Notes under the pieces: generated by a model
Told to the model about the DNA's origin: nothing
Seen by the model: only the letters and a program-made list of their open reading frames with translations
Database searches by the model: none
Shown here: one piece after another, positions 26,857-36,361 of the stretch
Layout: every line of letters starts with the position of its first letter
How positions within the stretch are numbered: position 1 is the first letter of the stretch
Translations under genes and position numbers: made by a program
Source of the DNA: Thermosynechococcaceae cyanobacterium MS004
Lineage (GTDB): Bacteria; Cyanobacteriota; Cyanobacteriia; Thermosynechococcales; Thermosynechococcaceae
Assembly (NCBI GenBank): GCA_022402525.1
Contig: JAKRSB010000136.1
Span: forward strand, 1 to 64,000
Reading direction: 5' to 3'
Length of the DNA stretch: 64,000 nt

Positions 26857-26884
26857 TTATTTTATAGAAATTATTTTATAGAAA
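26857..26884. repeat. 14-bp perfect duplication upstream of hicB
   Basis: Two exact copies of ttattttatagaaa, AT-rich, lie 38 bp before the hicB start codon and probably within its promoter. Confidence 0.85.
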
Positions 26885-26936
26885 AAATAATAGCGACCGC
26901 TCTATCAGATCCGCAATAAAAAATGATATCCGCAGC

Positions 26937-28091
26937 TCAAAGATACCTTTCCTCCGATCGCATCTCTCCATATAGCGTCGTCCGCTGTCGCCAGGGCCGC
27001 TGAATCGAGGCGATCGCACCCTGAAGTTCAGCCTCTGTCATGCAGGTGCCGCCTTGGGCACCGGCCATGGAGGTAATGTGCTCTTCCATGAGGGTGCCGC
27101 CCAGGTCATTGCAACCCCAGCGCAGGGCTTCCGTTGCCCCCGCTAAGCCGAGCTTCACCCAGCTCGGCTGATGATTGGAAATCCACCGCCCTAGAAACAG
27201 ACGGGCGATCGCCGTGAGGTGGAGGGCATCGGCCAGGATGGGTTGGTCATGGCCGACTTTCTTGCGCAGGGGCTTGGGCGCATCTTGGCCAATGTAGGGC
27301 AGCAAAATAAACTCCGTAATGCCTTGCTGACCCCGCGCCACCGCCCGCTGCTGGAGCGATCGCAAGTGGTGGAGGTGCTCGATCTGCTGGGCTGGGGTTT
27401 CAATGTGGCCGCTGAGCATGGTACTGGTGGTGGGCATCCCCAGACAATGGGCTGTTTCGACCACTTCGAGCCAGGTTGCAGTATCAATTTTTTCAGGACA
27501 GAGCACCCGCCGCACGGCGTCATTGAGCACTTCCGCCGCAGTGCCTGGCATAGACTGCACCCCAGCCGCCTGGAGCGCTGCAATGACTTCGCCATAGCTG
27601 ATGCCGTCTTCACGGGCAATAAACTCAACCTCCTGGGGCGAAAACGCATGGAGGTGTAGGGCTGGGAACTGCTGGTGCAGCGCCTCCACTAGCTTGACGT
27701 AGTAGGGAAGCGATCGCCCGTTGATCTTTGCGCCGGGATGTAGACCGCCCTGCATACAGATTTCTGTTGCGTGGTGGCGCACTGCATCCGCTGCTTTTTC
27801 GAGCATCTGCTGCTGGGTTAGCCAGTAGGCATCCGTATCGCCCTCATCTCGACGGAAGGCACAAAACCCGCAGTGCTGCTCACAGATATTGGTGAAGTTG
27901 ATATTGCGGTTGATGACGTAGGTGACTGTCTCCCCACAGAACGTCCGCCGCAGCTCATCCGCCGCCTGCCGAATCTCGTGAATTGCGCCCGGATCGCTCA
28001 CTTGCAGCAGGGCAATACCTTCCGCTGGGGTTAAGTCATCACCTGCTTGCGATCGCGCCAAAATTCCATCCAGGGTAAGGGTTGAAGTCAT
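26937..28091 (-). CDS. cofH: FO synthase subunit CofH (radical SAM)
   Basis: The 384-residue radical SAM enzyme has the 4Fe-4S motif CEQHCGFC in [19 protein letters not shown]. Other CofH/MqnC-superfamily signatures are [19 protein letters not shown] and MPGTAAEVL. CofH couples tyrosine to the 5-amino-6-ribitylaminouracil pathway product in making the deazaflavin FO. In cyanobacteria FO serves as light-harvesting chromophore of photolyase. The partner CofG is not in this window. The start is ATG. It is 61 bp downstream of the caspase gene on the same strand. Confidence 0.93.
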   Translation of the reverse strand: MTSTLTLDGILARSQAGDDLTPAEGIALLQVSDPGAIHEIRQAADELRRTFCGETVTYVINRNINFTNICEQHCGFCAFRRDEGDTDAYWLTQQQMLEKAADAVRHHATEICMQGGLHPGAKINGRSLPYYVKLVEALHQQFPALHLHAFSPQEVEFIAREDGISYGEVIAALQAAGVQSMPGTAAEVLNDAVRRVLCPEKIDTATWLEVVETAHCLGMPTTSTMLSGHIETPAQQIEHLHHLRSLQQRAVARGQQGITEFILLPYIGQDAPKPLRKKVGHDQPILADALHLTAIARLFLGRWISNHQPSWVKLGLAGATEALRWGCNDLGGTLMEEHITSMAGAQGGTCMTEAELQGAIASIQRPWRQRTTLYGEMRSEERYL

Positions 28092-28151
28092 ACAGGGGTT
28101 AAGGGGCTACCAGCGTTAGGAGAATCATAAAAAGATCGGCCTCTAGAAAAC

Positions 28152-31100
28152 CTAGCGCCGGAGGAGACTGAGGACGTTATTTTGACGGGCGATCGCTAAA
28201 ATTTTGCCATCGGAGCTAAAGCGAATTGCGTTCACCCCACTTGACGGGTCAGAAAATTGGTTAAAGGGCTGTCCCGCATCGGCCTTCTGCAATTCTACTG
28301 TTGTCCCCGCCGCACTGCCGAGGGTCTGGTCTAGCGGACTAAAGGCCAAACTGCGGATGGGGCTTTTACCCGTCGCGCCAGATCCCGAAGATGAAGGCTG
28401 CGGCAACGCTGGGCTGGGGACAGTGCGCACCAGGGTGCCGTCCCGCAACCTCCATACTCGAATCGTTTGGTCAGCACTACCGCTGGCTAGCAGATCGTCC
28501 CGACTGGTTGCTAAGGTTGTCACCCGATCAGTATGGCCTTTCAAGGTGCGCAAGCGCTGACCGTCTTCAAGATTCCAGAGGGTAATGGCACCATTGACAC
28601 TGCCGCTTGCTAGGGTCTGACCGTCCGTACTGAGGGCGATGGCGCGAACGGCGCTTTTGTCCCCCACGAGCGATCGCACCAATTGACCCGTCGCCGTATT
28701 CCAGACCCGTACCGTCCCATCTTCACTGCCGCTCGCCACCAGGGGACGATTGGGCACAAACCCAATAGACCAAACCGTACTCTCGTGGCCTTCTAGCGTC
28801 CTTAAAAGTTGCCCCGTCGAAAACCGCCAAAGCTTCACGGTCTTATCGCCACCACCGCTCGCCAGCAGCGTGCCATCCGCACTCGCCCCTAAACTCCAGA
28901 TCCGATCTTGATGACCCTTCAGGGTGCGCGCTAGCGTTTTTTGAGACAAATCCCAAAGCTGAATGGTGCCACTCTCTTCCGCACTGGCTAACAGACGATT
29001 CTCTTCACCAAAGGCAAGAGCCTGAACCTTCCCAGCGGTGGGCGATAGCACAGAAGCCTCCACATTTTTCCAGAACAGTCCCGCTTCACAGCGCGCCACA
29101 AGCTGCTGGGTTTCGGGAGAAGACTCCACCCGATTGGGCAGGGGCTGCGCATAGGCAATGCACTGATCGTACTCGCGCTGCTGAAGGAAGGTTTCTAATT
29201 GCGCTAAAGCACGCTTCTTTTCCTGCTGCCGTCGGGCCTCAAAGATAGCGGCGGTGAGCAGTAAGGCCCCCACAGAAATGCCTAAAATTACGGCAATCGG
29301 CGTAACGCGGACGGGCTTGTTCGCATGATCCGCAATATCCGTTGAGGGGCGACTAAGGCCAAGAACTCTCTGAGAAGCCTTCGCTGACGCAGCGCTCAAC
29401 CTCTGTCGTCCTTGAGTCCAGGAGGCGGTTAGCTGAAGCGGTAGCCGATGGAGCAATGACTGACCCCAACGGCTCACAAGCCCAGCAGAGGCAAGAATAC
29501 GGCTTAGTGCAGGCGGCACAAGAGCCACCCAAAGCGTGGTTTGGGCGATCGCAGCCTGAACACGAGGGCGATCGCGGAGCCAAGCCTGCACACCCCCACC
29601 ATGACCCAGGGGCATCAACCCACTCGTCGGCACAAAGGTCTTGGATAGGGGGGCCTGCACCACCGTCAACTGCTGAAGCACCTCAGCCCGAATGGGTGCG
29701 GTATCCGCATCCGTCAAGCCCAGCACATCCTGAATCGTAGCCACCGCCCGACCCACCAAAGAGTGCTCAGCAGTGGTCTGTGTCCGACTGGCCTGTATCC
29801 GATTAGCCTGCATCTGATTGGTCTGCATTTGGTTCAAAAAAGCCGTGGCGTACTGCCGCAGCTTTTGCTGATATTCCTGATACGGCTTCAGCACTTCGGC
29901 CTTAATTCGGATGCAGTCTGCCGCCGCCAGCGCCAAACTTTTCTGAGATTTCTCCAAAATCAACTGGTTGACGAGGGGAATCTGTCCATTTCTGACGCAG
30001 CGCTCAACCTCACGGCGGTACTGAAGCAGGGGAGTCTTGTCAATCTGGGCAATGATCCAGGGAAATTGACCCGCTCGATAGAGCCTAGGTCGGAGCGCCG
30101 GACTCGATAGCTGCACCTTTCGCGTTGCATAGGAATGCCATTCCTCTAAGGACAGAACCCCATCTCCGTTTGTATCCGCAATGCCCGTTGCCAGTCCCTC
30201 AATGAGGTAAGCGGTATAGGCCGATAGACGATGGCCCTTTTGAACCCCCACATGATGAATCGCGGTGGAAGACATTACAACCGTGGTGCCCGATGCCGTG
30301 AGCTGCTGCCTAAACTGCTGCAGCCGATTCTTCCGCGCAGAGTCCCTGGGAATGCCGTCTTCACTCAAGCAGCAGTCTAAAAGCACCACCGGATGCTGCA
30401 CCACTGTATCCTGCAGCACCGCCGCCAAAAAGTCAGCAGAAACGACGGTCGAGCGTACAACTTTATGCTGCGCACCACGGCGGCTGGCTTTTGTCGTTAA
30501 GCACAGCATTCCCTGGCTATCCCAGATGGCGTGACCCGAAAAGTACAGCAGCGCCAAGCCATTGGGCGGACAAGTCGAGAAAAATTGCTCAATTTCCTCG
30601 GCCATCTGCTGGCTATCGGCATTGAGCAGCGTTGTGACGGTATCAAAAGCGCCCAGGTCAGGATGCTCTAAAACCGCCTTGAGAGACTCAATATCTTGAC
30701 TGACCCCCGACAGCGCCTGAACCCCTAACTCACTTTCGCTGACCCCAATGAGCAGCGCCGCCTTTTGAGCAGGCTGGGCTAGGGGCTGTTTGAGGGAGGA
30801 CAAATTGATTTGAGTGGGTGCAGAAAGGCTGCTGTCCACAACCGTTGGGTCGAGTGGTCGCCGCAGTCCAGCCAGTCCCAACGAAGGAGCCATTTCAGGC
30901 GGGGACAGGGTGGCGGCGGCGGGAGCATCCGATAAAGTCAAGGGTGCTGGCAAGGTTTCTGGCGTTTCCGCAGCCGCAGATTGAGGGACAGCATCCGTTT
31001 CCGGGATCAGCAGAAAAAAGTGCAACAGCTTTTCTTGGTACAGGAGCAAACGGCTCCGGGCGCGCACGCTAGAGGGAATCTTGACCCCTGCCTCAAGGGC

Positions 31101-31523
31101 GGGATATTCCCCAGATAAGGGTAGGGCGATCGCCTCTAAAACAGACGTACTTTCTAAGGTTTCAAAGGGTGTGGCGGGGCCTGTTTCAAGGCTGTTAAAA
31201 ATACCGTCTAGCTGGAGTCCGTCTAGATTGTGAGCGGAATAGTAGCACAGGAAATGGGTGATCCAGTCCTCCGGCTCTTGCGGTGCTGGCCGACAGTACA
31301 TCCAGCCAAAGAGCGTTTGGTTGGGCGACAACTGGTAGAGGTAGGCTGCTCTGAGCTTTTGCCCTGCGATCGCCTGGTTTTGCCAGTAGTGATGCACCAC
31401 CCCCTGCATAAAGCTTTGCTGAATCGCCTGGGGGAGGTTTGTACTGGTCAGCATTTTGTTCCCTAGCCCGGGAAAACTTGTGTAAACAAGTTGTTCAACA
31501 AATAGAGACGAAAGCTCGGCCAT
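28152..31523 (-). CDS. Orthocaspase-like protein: N-terminal unknown domain, caspase with EF-hand loop, TM, WD40 repeats
   Basis: The protein has 1,123 residues. Residues 1-115 form a compact unknown domain (VEQLVYTSFPGLG; WITHFLCYYSA) faintly like GAP1-N domains of predicted bacterial conflict systems. A proline-rich linker follows, then a caspase (C14) domain from about 254 to 490 with KAALLIGVSE, His331 (LYFSGHA) and Cys385 (LLDCCLSEDG). A canonical EF-hand loop, DTNGDGVLSLEE (450-461), sits inside the domain and suggests Ca2+ dependence. One TM (VILGISVGALLLTAAIF, about 755-775) separates it from a C-terminal WD40 propeller (about 845-1120, units ending LWDL/LWRF/VWN). Likely a membrane-tethered protease with a propeller scaffold. 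The start is ATG. A 15-bp repeat lies in the linker. Confidence 0.88.
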   Translation of the reverse strand: MAELSSLFVEQLVYTSFPGLGNKMLTSTNLPQAIQQSFMQGVVHHYWQNQAIAGQKLRAAYLYQLSPNQTLFGWMYCRPAPQEPEDWITHFLCYYSAHNLDGLQLDGIFNSLETGPATPFETLESTSVLEAIALPLSGEYPALEAGVKIPSSVRARSRLLLYQEKLLHFFLLIPETDAVPQSAAAETPETLPAPLTLSDAPAAATLSPPEMAPSLGLAGLRRPLDPTVVDSSLSAPTQINLSSLKQPLAQPAQKAALLIGVSESELGVQALSGVSQDIESLKAVLEHPDLGAFDTVTTLLNADSQQMAEEIEQFFSTCPPNGLALLYFSGHAIWDSQGMLCLTTKASRRGAQHKVVRSTVVSADFLAAVLQDTVVQHPVVLLDCCLSEDGIPRDSARKNRLQQFRQQLTASGTTVVMSSTAIHHVGVQKGHRLSAYTAYLIEGLATGIADTNGDGVLSLEEWHSYATRKVQLSSPALRPRLYRAGQFPWIIAQIDKTPLLQYRREVERCVRNGQIPLVNQLILEKSQKSLALAAADCIRIKAEVLKPYQEYQQKLRQYATAFLNQMQTNQMQANRIQASRTQTTAEHSLVGRAVATIQDVLGLTDADTAPIRAEVLQQLTVVQAPLSKTFVPTSGLMPLGHGGGVQAWLRDRPRVQAAIAQTTLWVALVPPALSRILASAGLVSRWGQSLLHRLPLQLTASWTQGRQRLSAASAKASQRVLGLSRPSTDIADHANKPVRVTPIAVILGISVGALLLTAAIFEARRQQEKKRALAQLETFLQQREYDQCIAYAQPLPNRVESSPETQQLVARCEAGLFWKNVEASVLSPTAGKVQALAFGEENRLLASAEESGTIQLWDLSQKTLARTLKGHQDRIWSLGASADGTLLASGGGDKTVKLWRFSTGQLLRTLEGHESTVWSIGFVPNRPLVASGSEDGTVRVWNTATGQLVRSLVGDKSAVRAIALSTDGQTLASGSVNGAITLWNLEDGQRLRTLKGHTDRVTTLATSRDDLLASGSADQTIRVWRLRDGTLVRTVPSPALPQPSSSGSGATGKSPIRSLAFSPLDQTLGSAAGTTVELQKADAGQPFNQFSDPSSGVNAIRFSSDGKILAIARQNNVLSLLRR
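29776..29835 (-). repeat. In-frame 15-bp repeat, 4 copies (Gln-rich)
   Basis: Four 15-bp units encode the NQMQT/NQMQA/NRIQA/SRTQT stretch in the linker after the caspase domain. Confidence 0.88.
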
Positions 31524-32373
31524 GCGTTAATTTGATAGAAATGGGGGAAGGCGGCGGAAATAATAGCTTGCAAAGAGACGGCTCGAATTTGTGCTGTGAT
31601 TCGGCACCGGATTGTGATTCGGTATCTAGATTCGGCATCTAGCTGATACAAATAAATCTAGCTGATACAAAGATTGTGAAGTCAGCCAAAAAGCTTTGGT
31701 GAAGAGTTTGAATACTTGTCAGGGTGTGGGGAGTCTTTAGAATCCCATTCTGCTTTGTCTTTACTCTCTGGGCACCAAAAGATTGCTTGACAATACTGTA
31801 AAGGATCTTGCTGTTTCTGCTAGTAAAAGTGATCGGTCAGGGCCAAGGCTAGAAATTAGAGCTAGAAAATTTGACGAATCTCTCTGGCTTCTTGCCAAAG
31901 GTTCTATCAAGCTTTTGCTTGACAGGAAGCGTGTGGTGGGGCAAGTGGGAACGAACGGGTTAATCTAGCGTCAAGCTATTCTAATGCCAACATGAATGAC
32001 AAAGCTCACTTCAACGCGTGATCTGAAACACAGGGTTGCCTGGGCACAGTGACATAATTGATTTTGTCGAAGTCAATTGTCCGAGCTGCAGATAGACGGA
32101 TTGCTTAAGCTTTAACCGTCAGCCCTAATCTTTCAGCCTCAACCAACCTGATCCTTAATGTAACTGTTAGGCCAGGGAACGTTGCCGAAAGTGAGTGTTC
32201 TGACCTTGCTTAAGTCTCTGGATAAATTCATCCAGATAAGCGCATCCAGATAAACGCATCCAGTTCACGTTATTTCAACTGAGTTCAATTCGACAGGTTT
32301 AATGGACAGTTTCAAACACGGCAAGTCCAGCCCACAACCGCACATTCACCAGCTACTTTCAAGGAGATCCGTG
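31524..32373. other. Long intergenic region, about 850 bp
   Basis: This is the longest gene-poor stretch. It carries imperfect direct repeats near 31605-31665 (ctagctgatacaaa twice) and the 14-bp array at 32229-32270. A 61-codon frame from TTG at 31783 is not supported by any recognised domain or ribosome-binding site. A decayed gene or an unrecognised RNA could be present; I cannot show either. Confidence 0.5.
32229..32270. repeat. 14-bp tandem repeat, 3 copies (catccagataagcg)
   Basis: Units catccagataagcg, catccagataaacg and catccagttcacgt are contiguous, upstream of the secreted Cys protein gene. Confidence 0.88.
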
Positions 32374-32805
32374 ATGCCCCATCCCTTCCGAGTTTTCAGC
32401 GCACTGACAGCAGCTAGCGTTCTGGCCTTGACCCTTGCGCCTGTTTCAGCTTCATTGGCAAATACAACGGTAAATACAGCCCCCGCGACAGGTACAGCGC
32501 CTGTCAAAGCTACGTCTCCCGTTAGAGCTACCGCTCCAGCCAAAGCTCCAGCTAGACGCTACACCTACAGCCCTACGCTGATTAGCCGCTACACCACAGG
32601 CTGCATCTCCAAAGTCCAGTCCAGGGGTAGAACCTACGCTCAAGCCCAGAGGCTTTGCCAATGCTCTATTGGCGAAATGCAGAATCAGCACCCCCAAAAA
32701 GATGCCATTACGCTGCTGATTAAGTCTCAGTTCAGCTCCAATATCGATCCGAGAACAGGCCTTCCCGTGACCCTCAGCAAGTATTTTGCCCCTTGTAAGG
32801 CCTAA
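32374..32805 (+). CDS. Secreted small protein with four cysteines
   Basis: The 143-residue protein starts at ATG 32374 with AGGAG eight bases upstream; an upstream in-frame start (32302) lacks such a site. It has a signal peptide (FRVFSALTAASVLALTLAPVSASLA) and a low-complexity Ala/Pro/Thr/Lys linker with KAT/RAT/KAP repeats. A compact C-terminal domain with four Cys (GCISKV, LCQCSIG, APCKA) could form two disulfides or bind a metal. No family is recognised. It is convergent with leuS. Confidence 0.72.
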   Translation: MPHPFRVFSALTAASVLALTLAPVSASLANTTVNTAPATGTAPVKATSPVRATAPAKAPARRYTYSPTLISRYTTGCISKVQSRGRTYAQAQRLCQCSIGEMQNQHPQKDAITLLIKSQFSSNIDPRTGLPVTLSKYFAPCKA

Positions 32806-32825
32806 GGCATTAAGGCGATCGCGTC

Positions 32826-32854
32826 GGGAGTTGCAGGCGCACCCAGCGACTCCC
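32826..32854 (+). terminator. Hairpin between convergent genes
   Basis: GGGAGTTGC and GCGACTCCC pair (one G-T wobble) around an 11-base loop, followed by CTTTA. It begins 20 bp after the secreted-protein stop. Confidence 0.55.
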
Positions 32855-32934
32855 CTTTACTGGCCCAATCTACTGGCCGAGACATTGGATGGAATGGCTT
32901 TCTCAGAGATGCACTGGGCTCTGGATAAAATTAG

Positions 32935-35517
32935 CTAGCCCAGCACAAAATTCACCAGCTTTCCAGGCACCACAATAACTTTCTTAAGGGTTTGTCCGGA
33001 GAGGTATTTTTGACCCACTTCGGATGCTTTGGCATAGTCTTCTAGTTCTTCACGGGAGGCGATCGCTGGAACTTGAATGGTGCCGCGCGTTTTGCCCATG
33101 ACCTGAATAACGAGGGTAATTTCATCGGAAACTAGAGCCGCTGGGTCGGCCTGCGGCCAAGCTTGCTGATGGATAGAGTCTGGTTTTCCAATGCGGTGCC
33201 ACAGCTCATCTGCGATGTGGGGGGCAAAGGGTGCCAGCAGTTTCACAAGGGTTTCAATGCCTTCACGAAATACGGGGGAAGCTTTAGTGGCTGCATCGTT
33301 GAGCGCATCGCTCAGGGCATTGCTAAGCTTCATTAATTCAGAAATGGCGGTATTAAATTGATAGTCGCCCTGGAGGTCTTCGGTGACTTCTTTGATGGCG
33401 GTATGAATGGCACGGCGCAGGTCTTTTTCTGGTTTGGTTCGCGTGGAGCTGGCTAAGTTGCTGTTTGCGCCTAGGGAAGATTCTGTCACCAAGCGCCACA
33501 CGCGATTGAGGAATCGGTACTGACCTTCCACGTCCGAGTCTTCCCACTCCAGGTCTTTCTCCGGTGGGGCTTTGAAGAGGATAAACATGCGGGCGGTATC
33601 GGCTCCGTATTTGTCGATTACGTCCCCTGGGGCCACCCCGTTATGCTTAGATTTGGACATTTTTTCGTAGACGACTTCTAGGCGATCGCCCGTCTCTGGA
33701 TCGACTGGATTTGAGGTATCTGCAATGTTCTGGGGCAGGACGTATTTACCTGTCTTTGGATTTTTGTAGGTTTTTCCCTGCACCATGCCTTGGGTGAGCA
33801 GGCGCTGGAAGGGTTCATCGCAGTGGATGAGGCCGCGATCACGTAGGACTTTTGTAAAAAATCGCGAGTAGAGCAGGTGCAAAATTGCATGCTCAATGCC
33901 GCCAACGTACTGGTCAACGGGTAGCCAGTCATTGGCGATCGCGCTATCAAAGGCGGACTGATCATTCTGAGCATCCGGATAGCGCAGGAAGTACCAAGAA
34001 GAACACATGAAGGTGTCCATCGTATCGGTTTCGCGCTTTGCAGGCGTCCCGCAGGTGGGACAGGGTACATTCACCCAGTTCTCTAGCTTCGAGAGCGGCA
34101 GGGGGCCACTCCCTGCGATCGCCTCCTGGTCGGGGAGCTTAACGGGCAGCTGATCTTCCGGCACGGGCACAATGCCGCAGGAGGGGCAGTGCACCACCGG
34201 AATGGGACAGCCCCAGTAGCGCTGACGGGAAATCAGCCAGTCTCGCAGTCGATAGGTTGTAGTACCCTGACCCTTTTGCAGCGCTTCTAGGTGCTGAATA
34301 GCCGCCGCCACGCTCTGGTCTTTCCCCTTCCCCGCAGGCACGCCATTCAGCACACCAGAATTCACCATTGCCCCATCCCCCGGATAGGCAGCGGTCATCG
34401 TCGCGGCATCTAGCGCCCTATCCCCAGGCTGCACCACGACCTTGATGGGAAGGTTAAAGGTTTTGGCAAACTCAAAGTCACGCTGGTCATGGGCGGGCAC
34501 CGCCATAATGGCACCCGTCCCGTAGTCCATCAGCACGTAGTCTGCAATCCAGATCGGAATTTTTTCTTCATTGACGGGGTTAATGGCGTAGCTGCCCGTC
34601 CAGACCCCCGTTTTTTCCTGTCCCTCAGCGGTGCGATCTAGCTCACTTTTGCCAGCGGCTGTGGCTTGATAAGTGGCGATCGCCTTGGCCTGCTCAGGCG
34701 TCGTGAGTTTTTCGACCAGGGGATGCTCCGGTGAAATGACCATAAACGTCGCGCCCCAGAGCGTATCGGGGCGGGTGGTAAAGACGATAATGTCATCCCC
34801 CGTCTCCGTTGCAAAGGTCACCTGTGCCCCCGTGGACTTGCCAATCCAGTTGGCCTGCATAAGGCGCACCCGCTCTGGCCAGCCGCCCAGCTTGTCTAGG
34901 TCGGTTAAGAGCTGCTCAGCGTAATCGGTAATTTTGAAAAACCACTGGCGCAGCAGCTTCCGCTCCACCTTCGCACCCGATCGCCAAGATTTTCCCTCAT
35001 TGTCCACCTGCTCATTGGCTAAGACGGTCTGGTCAATAGGATCCCAGTTAACAAGGGCTTCTTTTTGGTAGGCCAAGCCCGCCTGCAAAAACTGTAGAAA
35101 GATCCACTGTGTCCATCGATAGTAGTTTGGGGAGCAGGTGGTGACTTCTTTGGCCCAGTCAAAGGAAATGCCCAAACTATCGAGCTGCTCATGCATTTGG
35201 GCAATATTGGCGTAAGTCCAGGTGGCTGGCGCAATCCCCCGCTCGATCGCCGCATTCTCAGCCGGGAGGCCAAAAGCATCCCAGCCCATCGGGTTGAGAA
35301 TCCGAAAGCCCTGCATCCGCTTGAGTCGAGCAATGACATCCACGATCGTATAGACCCGCACATGGCCCATGTGTAGATTCCCAGAGGGATAGGGAAACAT
35401 GGACAGGGCATAAAACTTTGGCTTTTTCAGGTCTGTGGAGGTTGCATGTAGCTTTTGGTCAACCCAAGTTGTCTGCCATTTTTTCTCGATCTTGGCGGGG
35501 CTGTATTGAGACTCCAC
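32935..35517 (-). CDS. leuS: Leucyl-tRNA synthetase
   Basis: The 860-residue class I aminoacyl-tRNA synthetase has the HIGH box in [11 protein letters not shown], the editing (CP1) domain ([13 protein letters not shown]), a zinc-type insertion ([17 protein letters not shown]), KMSKS in [11 protein letters not shown] and a C-terminal anticodon-binding region. It charges tRNA-Leu. The start is GTG ([13 protein letters not shown]) preceded by CAGGAG. Full length, no defects seen. Confidence 0.98.
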   Translation of the reverse strand: MESQYSPAKIEKKWQTTWVDQKLHATSTDLKKPKFYALSMFPYPSGNLHMGHVRVYTIVDVIARLKRMQGFRILNPMGWDAFGLPAENAAIERGIAPATWTYANIAQMHEQLDSLGISFDWAKEVTTCSPNYYRWTQWIFLQFLQAGLAYQKEALVNWDPIDQTVLANEQVDNEGKSWRSGAKVERKLLRQWFFKITDYAEQLLTDLDKLGGWPERVRLMQANWIGKSTGAQVTFATETGDDIIVFTTRPDTLWGATFMVISPEHPLVEKLTTPEQAKAIATYQATAAGKSELDRTAEGQEKTGVWTGSYAINPVNEEKIPIWIADYVLMDYGTGAIMAVPAHDQRDFEFAKTFNLPIKVVVQPGDRALDAATMTAAYPGDGAMVNSGVLNGVPAGKGKDQSVAAAIQHLEALQKGQGTTTYRLRDWLISRQRYWGCPIPVVHCPSCGIVPVPEDQLPVKLPDQEAIAGSGPLPLSKLENWVNVPCPTCGTPAKRETDTMDTFMCSSWYFLRYPDAQNDQSAFDSAIANDWLPVDQYVGGIEHAILHLLYSRFFTKVLRDRGLIHCDEPFQRLLTQGMVQGKTYKNPKTGKYVLPQNIADTSNPVDPETGDRLEVVYEKMSKSKHNGVAPGDVIDKYGADTARMFILFKAPPEKDLEWEDSDVEGQYRFLNRVWRLVTESSLGANSNLASSTRTKPEKDLRRAIHTAIKEVTEDLQGDYQFNTAISELMKLSNALSDALNDAATKASPVFREGIETLVKLLAPFAPHIADELWHRIGKPDSIHQQAWPQADPAALVSDEITLVIQVMGKTRGTIQVPAIASREELEDYAKASEVGQKYLSGQTLKKVIVVPGKLVNFVLG

Positions 35518-35577
35518 AAATGACTCCTGAAGGCTTAAACGAATCGGGTCGATCCTATTTTAAGTCCTCTGGTCAGC

Positions 35578-35967
35578 TCAAGGCGCTTTAACTTCGCAGG
35601 GGGCTAACCCCTCTGCCTTTTTGCAGAATTTTTCATCGAAGGAATAGAGTTCTAGGCAATGTTGGCTTTGGGCTAGATGGAATGCATCGGCAAAGTCTAG
35701 GCCTTGCTGATGCCATTGAAGAATTTGTTGGATCCGGCTTGCATTGGCGAGGAATACGTTGGATAAGCCAAAGAGGTTTCTGAAAGCTTGGCTTATCTCA
35801 CCGAGTTGAAACCGATAGGCAAACCTCAGAACCCATTCGGTTTCAAGAATGACGGTATCTGGAATAAAAATATCTTGAGTTTGGAATAGAAGCAGGCTTT
35901 TTTGATATTGTGGCTCATCATCGCGAACCAGTAGTCGAACCACAATATTAGTATCAACGGCAATCAT
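35578..35967 (-). CDS. vapC: VapC-like PIN-domain toxin ribonuclease
   Basis: This PIN-domain protein of about 129 residues begins MIAVDTNIVVRLLVRDD, with the first acidic active-site residue in AVDTN. Further acidic residues lie in LETEWVLR, LDFADAFH (FADA motif) and FDEKF. VapC toxins cleave tRNA or rRNA. The ATG at 35967 lies inside the end of the antitoxin gene (14-bp overlap), which fixes the start and predicts coupled translation. The longer frame to 35988 is less likely. Confidence 0.88.
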   Translation of the reverse strand: MIAVDTNIVVRLLVRDDEPQYQKSLLLFQTQDIFIPDTVILETEWVLRFAYRFQLGEISQAFRNLFGLSNVFLANASRIQQILQWHQQGLDFADAFHLAQSQHCLELYSFDEKFCKKAEGLAPCEVKAP

Positions 35968-36217
35968 GCCATTGCTCCCGAATGCCAAATTGAATGGCCT
36001 CTTCTAGGTCTTCTAGACGCTTCGGTTCTTCGCTGTACTTTAGACAACCTGCAGCTTGATCGAGCGTTGTTCTCTCAAAAATGCCGTTTGACTTCAGCAA
36101 AATTCCCTCACCGACATCAATGGCAATTAACTCTTGGCCAATTTCCCAATGATGGGCATCTCTCAATGCCTTGGGAATAATGACCTGACCCTTACTAGAC
36201 AAGCGTGTCGTTTTCAT
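35954..36217 (-). CDS. vapB: AbrB/MazE/SpoVT-family antitoxin (VapB)
   Basis: The 87-residue protein has an N-terminal swapped-hairpin DNA-binding domain (TRLSSKGQVIIPKALRDAHH, then GQELIAIDVGEGILLKS) and an acidic C-terminal toxin-wrapping tail (PKRLEDLEEAIQFGI). It neutralises VapC and probably represses the operon. ATG start; first gene of the pair. Confidence 0.9.
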   Translation of the reverse strand: MKTTRLSSKGQVIIPKALRDAHHWEIGQELIAIDVGEGILLKSNGIFERTTLDQAAGCLKYSEEPKRLEDLEEAIQFGIREQWHDCR

Positions 36218-36361
36218 GGATTTTCAGGCGTTGCCAAAGGTAAGACCTTAGTAAGAATTATAGCGTCAGGACTAGTTTGAGAGAAGATTGGTCTGAACGT
36301 TTATCCTAGGCAACGTCAGGTTTTGCTGAGTGCGGTCACATACTAAGGCAACGTACACCTG

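Noticed and set aside
27191-27659. Long antisense and out-of-frame ORFs within cofH
   Set aside because: They are shadows of a clear CofH coding sequence with intact radical SAM motif.
24861-31523. GTPase plus caspase protein as one GTPase-linked conflict system
   Set aside because: They are on opposite strands, separated by hicBA and cofH, and the GAP1-N resemblance is weak. No operon structure supports it.
31783-31968. 61-codon ORF in the long intergenic region
   Set aside because: TTG start, no ribosome-binding site, no recognisable domain and no codon pattern like its neighbours.
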